From the NCBI GenBank assembly GCA_023665605.1, contig JAMPDP010000001.1, forward strand, positions 63,131 through 126,614: 63,484 nucleotides of DNA, read 5' to 3'. The translations under genes and the position numbers were made by a program. Below are positions 51,155-58,800 of the stretch, in pieces. Below the pieces are notes generated by a model. That model had not been told where the DNA came from. It made no database searches and was given only the letters and a program-made list of their open reading frames with translations. Each line of letters opens with the position of its first letter. Within the stretch, counting starts at the first letter, position 1. Source of the DNA: Candidatus Amulumruptor caecigallinarius (lineage in GTDB: Bacteria > Bacteroidota > Bacteroidia > Bacteroidales > Muribaculaceae).

Positions 51155-51162
51155 CAAATTTA
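51155..51162 (-). promoter_or_regulatory. -7 box of the 49376 gene
   Basis: TAAATTTG on the minus strand, giving a leader of about 95 bases. TTTG at 51175-51178 is only 12 bases upstream, closer than the usual spacing. Confidence 0.5.
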
Positions 51163-51270
51163 GCAATTTTTCACCAAATATCCCCAATCCGCCTCCTCAT
51201 TTTTCTCCAAAAAAATTTAGCCCTCTCGCCCTCATTACTCGCCATTGAGGGCTCTCCGCCAAAAATTTGC

Positions 51271-51278
51271 TACCTTTG
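51271..51278 (+). promoter_or_regulatory. -7 box of the DUF4199-GT2-DUF4254-GT9 operon
   Basis: TACCTTTG, 24 bases before the ATG at 51303. The -33 element is weak (TTG at 51245-51247, spacing 23). Confidence 0.55.
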
Positions 51279-51302
51279 CACTTGCCAACATTTCTCTCTG
51301 CT

Positions 51303-51842
51303 ATGCCTGACTACTCCAAGCTCACCAACCCCTACCGTCAAGGTGCCGACGACGGCCTTTGGATGGGCCTATACCTCTCGGCCCTATTCTTCGCCTCGGC
51401 TTTCGCCGTGGGGCGGACGCTCGTCGGGGCCCTCGCTACGGGCATGATCATCGCTGTCCCGATCATCCTGTTCCTCCTGCTCCGCCGCACGTGGCGGCGC
51501 GACGAGGGACTCTCGCTCTTCTCGGGGCTGTGGATGCAGGGCATCATCACTTTCCTCTGCGGCGGTCTCATCAGCGGCGTGGTGGCATTCGCCTACCTCC
51601 GCTGGGTCAACCCCGGCTGGCTCGCTGACCAGGTGCGCGCCATGATTGCCCTTTACAGCTCTATCGAGGGGGGTGCCGTCATCGCCGACACGCTCTCCAC
51701 CATGCTTGACCGCCACCTCCTCCCTTCGCCCATTCAGATGGTCATCCAGATGCTATGGCTCGAAATATTCTCCGGCTCTATCCTCTCGCTCATCGTCACC
51801 GCTCTGGTGCGACTCTCACGCCCTGTTAACCTCCGCCCATGA
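51303..51842 (+). CDS. DUF4199 family membrane protein
   Basis: A predicted 179-residue protein with the start at ATG 51303 (MPDYSKLTNPYRQ); an in-frame ATG at 51267 overlaps the -7 box. Four hydrophobic segments are visible: GLYLSALFFASAFAVG, TGMIIAVPIILFLLL, GIITFLCGGLISGVVAFAYL and the C-terminal LWLEIFSGSILSLIVTALV. It is a DUF4199-type protein, widespread in Bacteroidetes and usually placed directly before a DPM1-like GT2. It overlaps that gene by four bases (ATGA). Function is unknown. Confidence 0.82.
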   Translation: MPDYSKLTNPYRQGADDGLWMGLYLSALFFASAFAVGRTLVGALATGMIIAVPIILFLLLRRTWRRDEGLSLFSGLWMQGIITFLCGGLISGVVAFAYLRWVNPGWLADQVRAMIALYSSIEGGAVIADTLSTMLDRHLLPSPIQMVIQMLWLEIFSGSILSLIVTALVRLSRPVNLRP

Positions 51843-52843
51843 CTGCCTCTACATCCATTGCCAATACCACTGCCCCCGCATCCGCACCACGCCCGCAGAT
51901 CTCGGTGGTCATACCTCTATATAATGAAGCGGAGTCGCTCCCCGAGCTCGAGGCGTGGATCCGCCGTGTCATGGAGGCTAACGGCTTCTCCTACGAGATT
52001 ATCTTTGTCAACGACGGCTCTACCGACTCCTCATGGCAGGTCATCACCGAGCTGGCCGAGGCCAACCCTGCCGTCCGCGGCGTGTCGTTCCGCCGCAACT
52101 ACGGCAAGAGCCCGGCCCTCAACACGGGCTTCGCGCGCGCTCGTGGCGAGGTGGTCATCACCATGGATGCCGACCTTCAGGACTCTCCTGACGAGATTCC
52201 GGAGCTGTACCGCATGATCACCGCTGACGGCTTCGACCTGGTCAGCGGCTGGAAGAAGAAGCGCTACGACCCCCTGAGCAAAACCATCCCCACCAAGCTC
52301 TTCAACGCCACGGCCCGCCGCGTCAGCGGCATCCGCAACCTCCACGACTTCAACTGCGGCCTCAAGGCTTACCGCGGCGAGGTGGTCAAGCACATCGAGG
52401 TGTACGGAGATATGCACCGTTACATACCCTACCTGGCCAAAAACGCCGGTTTCTCACGCATAGGGGAGAAGGTCGTGCAGCACCGCGCTCGCAAGTACGG
52501 CTCCACCAAGTTCGGCCTCGACCGCTTCGTCAACGGCTACCTCGACCTCGCTACCCTCTGGTTCATGGGGCGCTTCGGCATCAAGCCCATGCACTTCTTC
52601 GGGCTCCTCGGGTCGCTGATGTTCATCATCGGCTTCATCGCCGTGGTCCTCGTCGGAGCCATCAAGCTATGGAATATGGCCCACGGCAACCACTACACCC
52701 TCGTCACCAACTCCCCCTACTTCTATATAGCCCTCGTGACAATGGTTCTCGGCACCCAGCTGTTCCTCACCGGCTTCTTAGGCGAACTCCTGGTCCGCAA
52801 CTCCCCCCGCCGCAACGACTACGAGATCAACCAAGAGCTATAA
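51839..52843 (+). CDS. DPM1/GtrB-like membrane glycosyltransferase (GT2)
   Basis: A 334-residue transferase with a GT-A domain (residues ~20-230: ISVVIPLYNEAESLPELEAW, FVNDGSTDSSW and DADLQDSPDEIPELY, the metal-binding DXD) and two C-terminal membrane helices (about 255-280 and 295-320). It resembles enzymes that load glucose or another hexose on undecaprenyl phosphate for later transfer in the periplasm. It is translationally coupled to DUF4199 upstream. Confidence 0.93.
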   Translation: MTASTSIANTTAPASAPRPQISVVIPLYNEAESLPELEAWIRRVMEANGFSYEIIFVNDGSTDSSWQVITELAEANPAVRGVSFRRNYGKSPALNTGFARARGEVVITMDADLQDSPDEIPELYRMITADGFDLVSGWKKKRYDPLSKTIPTKLFNATARRVSGIRNLHDFNCGLKAYRGEVVKHIEVYGDMHRYIPYLAKNAGFSRIGEKVVQHRARKYGSTKFGLDRFVNGYLDLATLWFMGRFGIKPMHFFGLLGSLMFIIGFIAVVLVGAIKLWNMAHGNHYTLVTNSPYFYIALVTMVLGTQLFLTGFLGELLVRNSPRRNDYEINQEL

Positions 52844-52878
52844 CCCCCCCCAATCCCGCTAAATCCCCCCCTCAACAT

Positions 52879-53481
52879 ATGACCCCCGCCAACCAAGCCA
52901 ACCAAATCTTTACCGAAACCACCGCGGCCTACCACCTCACCGACAATGTAGACGCTCCCTTCGCCAACCCCCACGCGCCCGGCTCATTCGAGCATCTCCT
53001 CGCCGAGAAAAACTGGGTGGATGCCGTTCAGTGGCACCTCGAGGACATCATCCGCGACCCGGACATCGACCCCGTCGAGGCTCTCGCCCTCAAGCGACGC
53101 ATTGACCGCTCCAATCAGGTGCGCACCGACATGGTGGAGGACATCGACTCCCACTTCCGCTCGCTCTATGCGGATGTCACCCCGCTCCCGGGCGCCACCA
53201 TCAACACCGAGAGCCCTGCCTGGGCCCTCGACCGTCTCTCTATCCTCGCACTCAAAATATTCCATATGCAGGCTGAGGTGTGCCGCACCAATGCCTCTGA
53301 GGCTCACATCGCCAAGTGTCAGGCCAAGCTCGACATCCTCCTTGAGCAGCAGCGTGACCTCATCTCGGCCATCGACGCTCTCCTCGCCGACATCGCCGCC
53401 GGTCGCAAGTACATGAAGGTCTACCGACAGATGAAGATGTACAACGACGCCGACACCAACCCCGTCCTCTACAAAAAGTAA
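52879..53481 (+). CDS. DUF4254 domain-containing protein
   Basis: A predicted 200-residue, mostly helical soluble protein with no signal peptide. The start at ATG 52879 (MTPANQANQIF) was chosen because the longer frame upstream lies inside the GT2 gene. The family-like segment is EKNWVDAVQWHLEDIIRDP near residue 43, followed by RRIDRSNQVRTDMVE. DUF4254 is a Bacteroidetes family often next to surface-glycan glycosyltransferases, as here between GT2 and GT9; its biochemical role is not known. Confidence 0.84.
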   Translation: MTPANQANQIFTETTAAYHLTDNVDAPFANPHAPGSFEHLLAEKNWVDAVQWHLEDIIRDPDIDPVEALALKRRIDRSNQVRTDMVEDIDSHFRSLYADVTPLPGATINTESPAWALDRLSILALKIFHMQAEVCRTNASEAHIAKCQAKLDILLEQQRDLISAIDALLADIAAGRKYMKVYRQMKMYNDADTNPVLYKK

Positions 53482-53492
53482 CCCCCACCCGT

Positions 53493-54620
53493 ATGGCCCG
53501 CGCCCCACGCCACATCCTCGCCGTCCGCTTCTCGGCCCTCGGCGACGTCGCCATGGCCATCCCCGTCATCTACGCCCTCGCCGCCGCCAACCCACGCACC
53601 CGCTTCACCGTCCTCACCAAGCCCGGCCCCGCACGCATCTTCCTCAACCCTCCCAAGAACGTCCGCGTCCTCCCCATCCACCTCCCCGGCAACCCCCTCG
53701 GCGACTCCCGCGCTCTCTGGCACGCCATCTCGGAGGCATCACGCGAGGTCAAGGTCGACATGGTGGTCGACCTCCACGATGTCCTCCGCACTCGCCTCCT
53801 GCAGGGTATCTGCGCCCTTCGCGGCATCCCCTTCCGCCGCTTCGACAAGGCCCGCGCTGCCAAGCGCGCCCTCATCGCCCACAAGCCCGGGGCCGCTCCC
53901 GTCACACCCACACCGGCACGCTACCTCGCGGCATTCCCGCCCTCACTCCGTCCCCCCAAACCCTTCCCGGGGCTCTTCCCCAAGGGTGCCGACCCGGCGG
54001 CCTTCCACACCCTCACTCCCCCCAAGCGCCCCGGCGAGCGGTGGCTCGGCATTGCACCCTTCGCCGCACACCCCGGCAAGGTATACCCCCCCGAACTCAT
54101 GCGCCGCGTGGTCGACGACCTCGCATGGCTCGGCTCCACACGCATATTCCTGTTCGGAGGTGGTCCCCGCGAGGAGGCCATCCTCCGCGACTGGGCAGCC
54201 CCCCACGGCAACGTCATCTCCGTAGCCGGCTCCGGCATAGGCTTCCCCGGCGAACTCGCCTTGATGAGCCACATCGACGCTATCCTGACCATGGACAGCG
54301 CCAATATGCACTTAGCCGCCCTGACCCAAACACCCACCCTCACCCTCTGGGGCCCCACCCACCCCAACCTCGGCTTCACCCCCCAACAACCTACCCCCCA
54401 ACCCCAGACAGCCCCGTCCGACAAGCCGGCCCCCCAAACCACCCCCCAACACATCCACCTACTATTAAATCTGCCCTGCCAGCCCTGCAGCGCCTTCGGC
54501 AACCGCCCCTGCACCAAAGGCGACCATCCTTGCCTATCCAAAATCACCCCCCAACAAATCCAAACAGCCCTTCTCTCCCTCCTCCCGCCAGCCGCGCGTA
54601 GCAAAACCATCAGCTTGTAG
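53493..54620 (+). CDS. heptosyltransferase-like glycosyltransferase (GT9)
   Basis: A 375-residue GT9 enzyme of the LPS core heptosyltransferase family. The N-terminus ILAVRFSALGDVAMAIPVIYAL is the conserved first strand. The C-terminal half has IAPFAAHPGKVYPPELM, FLFGGGPREEAILRDWA and LTMDSANMHLAAL. Near the C-terminus lie LPCQPCSAFGNRPC and GDHPC, a Cys cluster seen in Bacteroidetes GT9 proteins. A Pro/Gln-rich insert (QQPTPQPQTAPSDKPAP) interrupts the nucleotide-binding part. The last codons (about SKTISL-stop) are encoded by composite repeat C, whose GTAG supplies the TAG stop. Confidence 0.9.
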   Translation: MARAPRHILAVRFSALGDVAMAIPVIYALAAANPRTRFTVLTKPGPARIFLNPPKNVRVLPIHLPGNPLGDSRALWHAISEASREVKVDMVVDLHDVLRTRLLQGICALRGIPFRRFDKARAAKRALIAHKPGAAPVTPTPARYLAAFPPSLRPPKPFPGLFPKGADPAAFHTLTPPKRPGERWLGIAPFAAHPGKVYPPELMRRVVDDLAWLGSTRIFLFGGGPREEAILRDWAAPHGNVISVAGSGIGFPGELALMSHIDAILTMDSANMHLAALTQTPTLTLWGPTHPNLGFTPQQPTPQPQTAPSDKPAPQTTPQHIHLLLNLPCQPCSAFGNRPCTKGDHPCLSKITPQQIQTALLSLLPPAARSKTISL

Positions 54621-54719
54621 GGATGCACCGTGGTGCATCCGGCACAACAATCTGTAAATCAGCGGATGCACCACGGTGCATCCCTACAAATTGCCGGAAA
54701 TTGCCGGTTTTGCAACACC
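54601..54719. repeat. composite repeat C: inverted palindromic core overlapping the GT9 stop codon
   Basis: Core 54617-54687 (GTAGGGATGCACCGTGG...CCACGGTGCATCCCTAC) with spacer GGCACAACAATCTGTAAATC, the reverse complement of the copy A spacer. Outer repeats GCAAAACC (54601-54608) and GGTTTTGCAACACC (54706-54719) are partly retained. Confidence 0.88.
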
Positions 54720-54781
54720 CTCCGCTTCGCCCGGCTCCCCCCGCCCCTCAAAAAACACCCCCCGCATCCCCCCCCAAAAAA

Positions 54782-54853
54782 ATCCGCGTCCCATCCGCCG
54801 AAAATCCGCGCCCTCAGGTCAGGCGCGAGAGCGCCAAGCCGACCCGCGATGCC
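54782..54853 (+). repeat. 70-bp element, copy 1 (direct)
   Basis: Begins ATCCGCGTCCCATCCGCC and ends GACCCGCGATGCC. It is preceded by a C run and a seven-A run. Confidence 0.85.
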
Positions 54854-54918
54854 CAAATTCCATTGCATGCACGGGTTACAAAAACCTACCAAGTGGGCGA
54901 TGCAGCAAAACCTCCGAA

Positions 54919-55021
54919 TGAGCGTCCGCAGGACGCTCATTTACCGTAGCCCCGGAAGCCGGAGCGATAGCGCAGGCATCCGGGGTCATAGTCAGCACGG
55001 CCACGGCGTCTGGAGGACGCC
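54919..55021. repeat. composite repeat C: GCGTCC and CCCCGGAAGCC hairpin modules
   Basis: TGAGCGTCCGCAGGACGCTCA (54919-54939, palindrome), the CCCCGGAAGCC...GGCATCCGGGG module (from 54946) with trailing CATAGTCAGCACG, then GGCGTCTGGAGGACGCC (55005-55021). The order and the text between modules match composite repeat B closely. Confidence 0.85.
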
Positions 55022-55087
55022 GATTTACAACCCCCAACAACACCAAGCGCCCCCCCCAAAAAAATCCCCCTATCGCCCTCAAGAAAA

Positions 55088-55154
55088 ATCCGCGTCCCAT
55101 CCGCCAAAATCCACGACCCTCAGGCGCAGCAAAGCGACGCCGACCCGCGATGCC
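55088..55154 (+). repeat. 70-bp element, copy 2 (direct)
   Basis: Same start ATCCGCGTCCCATCCGCC and end CGACCCGCGATGCC as copy 1, with a shorter middle. A run of eight C and seven A precedes it by about 25 bases. Confidence 0.85.
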
Positions 55155-55198
55155 GTACATCCTCCCCATCCCCACCCCAAGAGAAAAACCGGAAACAC

Positions 55199-55269
55199 GG
55201 CATCGCAGATCGGCACAGAGCAAAGCTCCTCGCCTAATCACGCGGATTCCGGCGGATAAGACGCGGATT
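55199..55269 (-). repeat. 70-bp element, copy 3 (inverted, diverged)
   Basis: Begins GGCATCGCAGATCGGC and ends CCGGCGGATAAGACGCGGAT, the reverse complement of the element's end and start with a few changes. Confidence 0.7.
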
Positions 55270-55334
55270 TTTCCCCTCCCCAAAAAAATCCCCTCTCCCC
55301 CAAAAAAACTCCTACACATCCCCCCCAAAAAAAA

Positions 55335-55407
55335 ATCCGCGTCCCATCCGCCGAAAATCCGCGCCCCCCAGGCCAGGCGCCTCAGCGCCAAGCCGACCCG
55401 CGATGCC
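55335..55407 (+). repeat. 70-bp element, copy 4 (direct)
   Basis: Same start and end as copy 1 (about 73 bases), preceded by a run of eight C and nine or ten A bases. Confidence 0.85.
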
Positions 55408-55511
55408 AACCCTCCGCCCAACCGCCCCATCACCACCACCCACAATCACAAATCCAAGTTAAAAATAGTTAACAGGGGGGGGGTATTATAAACTTTGTTA
55501 AAGGGAATCGC

Positions 55512-55519
55512 TACCTTTG
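55512..55519 (+). promoter_or_regulatory. -7 box of the giant-protein gene
   Basis: TACCTTTG. TTTG at 55494-55497 is only 14 bases upstream, so the -33 is atypical. The leader to the ATG at 55841 is about 315 bases. Confidence 0.5.
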
Positions 55520-55539
55520 CATTCACATAGACCAAACCT

Positions 55540-55640
55540 ATGGTTGACACTCATTCGGGAATCCCCGACGTGGACCTTTCTTGCTAATGGATACTTTGAC
55601 TTTACTGAAATCTGCTATTAACGGTTACTCCACCTTCTAA
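55540..55640 (+). other. two overlapping micro-ORFs in the leader
   Basis: ORF one (55540-55587) encodes MVDTHSGIPDVDLSC. Its TAA shares an A with the ATG of ORF two (55587-55640), which encodes MDTLTLLKSAINGYSTF. They lie 20 bases after the -7 box. They could be leader peptides, or the remains of a gene whose body was lost. Confidence 0.4.
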
Positions 55641-55776
55641 GCCAAAAACTTCCCCCGGCAACCTCGGCCCGTCGGCCCCGATTAAGCTGCTGCCCCGACG
55701 CCCCGCGCTAACCCGCACCGGCACCCCCGCCTCAGCCCCGTCAGCCCAAGGCCAACACCTATGTAATCTGCTATTA
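55609..55776. repeat. 12-bp direct repeat flanking a 144-bp C-rich segment
   Basis: AATCTGCTATTA occurs at 55609-55620 and 55765-55776. The 144 bases between are C/G-rich, in contrast to the AT-rich leader on either side. This looks like an insertion with target duplication. Confidence 0.55.
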
Positions 55777-55840
55777 TTCTTCTTTCCAAGATTTTATTTT
55801 CTATTAACCAATAACTATTTAACTTTTTAACAAACCTATC

Positions 55841-58800
55841 ATGAAGAAACTTCTCACATTCTTCACGATGTTGGTGTCTTTGCTGTGTCTGCCTCTTACG
55901 GCATCGGCCTGGTATGTCGATTCCTCGCATCCGGGCACTATTATTGGCAACACTTTCACTGATGTCAATGGCAAAGATATTGACACGTGGAACGCAGGAG
56001 AGGGCATTCCTCTCGAATGGGATTCTTCAGCCTCCGCTGCCACAGGTATATTCGTGGCCAAAGGCAACGAGGCGTATATGAAGTTTTCGGCATGGAATGG
56101 TTCCGGCTATGACGGCATGAGTCTTGCCGGTGACTATAACGTGTCTTCCTCGTCGGGCTATAGCTCCAATTTTACCACAAACTATACACAAACGGTTGTT
56201 AAGGGCCTGACTGCCGGAAATTATTATAAGGTATACTTCCGGGCAGTTAACAATGGTGCCGCTGTTCAGGTCAAGATTAACCCCACCAATCCACCTTATC
56301 CCTCTACCTTATATATTAAAGGTGGTAGCGGCATTACTGACGGCACTTCATATGCCGGCAATGAAGGTGTGTTCACCATCAGGTTCACTAACACCGAGGG
56401 CTCTTGGTTCCAACTCTCTGACAGCAGTTCTGACTTTGGTTCTTCGCATGGCGTGAAGCCTGCCAGCCCCAATCACAACTCAGTTGAGTTTAAGATGGAG
56501 GGCAGCGGCGAAACTACCGTCACCTATCCGGCCGAAGCCAAGAGTTTTGTGCCCGCGGCCATAGGTGATTGGGTGTTTACCGTAGATCTCAAGAACGGCA
56601 AGATGTCTTACACCTATGCTGAGTCCAAGCCCGCCACTCCGGTAATCTCCGACGCCGACACAGACACCAACCAGATTTCCATCTCCTGCTCCACAGCCGA
56701 CGCCGTAATCTACTACACCATCGACGGCTCCACACCCTCGGCTTCCAACGGCGTCCGCTACTCCGCGCCCTTCATCATCGCGAGTGACATCACCGTAAAG
56801 GCCATAGCCATCAAGGGCGACAAAACCTCTGACGTGGCCTCCAAGGATGTCACCTACACATCTCACCGCCCCGCAACCCCCGTCATCACCGTAGCTGACA
56901 ACATGGTGTCCATCGCCTGCGACGGCGCTACCACCATCTACTACACCACCGACGGCTCCACACCCACCACAGCCTCCACGGTCTACTCAGCACCCTTCGC
57001 GGTGCCCGCAGCAGGCTTCCCGCAGGGCATTCGCGCCATCGGCTACAACGCTGACGGACTCAGCGAGCAAGCTGCCGAGGTGGCTGAGGTGAAATACGCC
57101 CTCGCCACTCCCGAAGTCTCCGTGACAACCGTCGACGGCAAGGGTGTCTTCACCATCACCAACCCCCTCCCCGGCACTGCCACCATCAGCTGGTCTACCA
57201 CCACGGGCCTCAATGGCTCCTCTCAGGACGCGTCGGTCACTGTGACTGTCGAGGCATCCTGCTCCCTCACGGCCTCAGCTTCCGCCGCCGGTATGCTCTC
57301 ATCAGCCTCCGCCACTCAGTCATGGGAGAACCCCGCCGACAAGAAGCCCATCTACTACGTCTCCAAGTCGCGCGGTTGGAACAAGGCCTCTGACTCCACC
57401 AAGCCCAACGTCATCGCCATCCCCTGGGATGCCGAGCAGAACGCCTACGTCCTCTCCGGTGCCGTGGCCGAAACCGGCACCTCCAACACTTTCCGCTTCT
57501 CCAACGCCGACAACCCCGTCACCTGGGATGACTTCAATGGCTCCTCCAAGGTCGCTACCATGACCGCCGGTGAGGCCGGCGAGGTCAAGACAGCAGCCCT
57601 GACACACAGCACCAACAACAATCTCAACTGCGATGTCAGCAAGGTCGGCTACTGGACGATAAAGATCAACGGCGACTTCACCTCCATGGACTACTCATGG
57701 GACGGCCCCCTCTCGGAGGATGTCACCCGCACCGGATGGTCGCTCTACTCCACCCGCACCTTCCCCGTGGGTACCTCCAAGTTCTTCTACCTCTCTGCCG
57801 AGCAGAACGACTCTCGCGTCTCCCCCGAATGGGAGCTCCTCCCCCAGACTGACGGCTCATACGCCATCAACAACTTCATGGTAATCCCCGCCGGACAGTT
57901 CATAATCCGTCAGATCGACCGCAAGGGCACCGACTCCTTCGAAATCCACGACTGGGGCCACAGCTCCGGCGGCAAGGTGGTAAACTCTGCCGAACTCAGC
58001 ATACCCACCTCCGGCGAGAAGGTGGCCTCCGGCTCATACACCAAGGACTACGATATGGTTGACAACGCCGCACGAGGCTGGATGTGGAACATCGGCTACA
58101 CAATGGCCTCCGTCCGCGTAGCCGTCCCCACTCCCGTCAAGCCCGTGAAAGTCGACAACGATGGTCGCACCGTCATATATTATAAAGGTGACCTCGATGC
58201 TCTTTGGCTCTGGAAGGATAATGGAGCCGGGACTCAGAAGTCATTTGACAACAACGGTGCTACCGATGCTAACGGCTATAAACACTACGCTGTTAAGGCC
58301 GGTGAAGACTATAATAAGGTAATCTTTAAGAAGTCTGATACATGGTCAGGCCAGTACCCGTCAGGCGACGGTGCTAATCTTTCCTTCACCGCCGGCACGC
58401 AGGTAGTATGCTACCAAAACTCTGACTTGGTCCTCTACGACAACTTCTCCGAGCCCGCAGGCGACCTCAAAGTCACCCTGACAGCCAACCTCGACCGCCC
58501 CTCCACCCTCAAGGTGGCAAAGCGTCAGGGCATGCCCTATGTGGCCTTCATGGGCGAATTCTTCGCCACTCAGAAGGGTGACGACCAGGATGAACTCAAC
58601 TATATCGCCAACCTCCAAAGCGGCGGCGACAACTCCGCGCCTAACAACACCGGCTTCACCAACGGCTGGATCTACCACAACGCCGAGGGCAACCCTGTGA
58701 TCTACTCTGACGCGTCCGTAGCTACCCGCACCGGCACACGCAACGGCTCGTCCACCAACCTCTACTTCCTGACCGGTCGCGCTGACAACATGAATATGTC

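Larger units (their letters stand above)
54621..55840. other. 1.2 kb gene-free region of repeats upstream of the giant gene
   Basis: The region holds the rest of composite repeat C, hairpin modules (54919-55021), four ~70-base elements (54782-55407), C/A homopolymer runs, a -7 box at 55512 and two micro-ORFs (55540-55640) in the leader. Longer open frames in this region run across the repeats and are not considered genes. Confidence 0.75.

Noticed and set aside
54630-55259. A 209-codon ORF in the repeat region
   Set aside because: It runs across hairpin modules and homopolymer runs and has no protein-like pattern.
54782-55407. A CRISPR array, suggested by regularly spaced ~70-bp repeats
   Set aside because: Units are too long, one is inverted, intervals are uneven (about 110-300 bases) and no cas gene is present.
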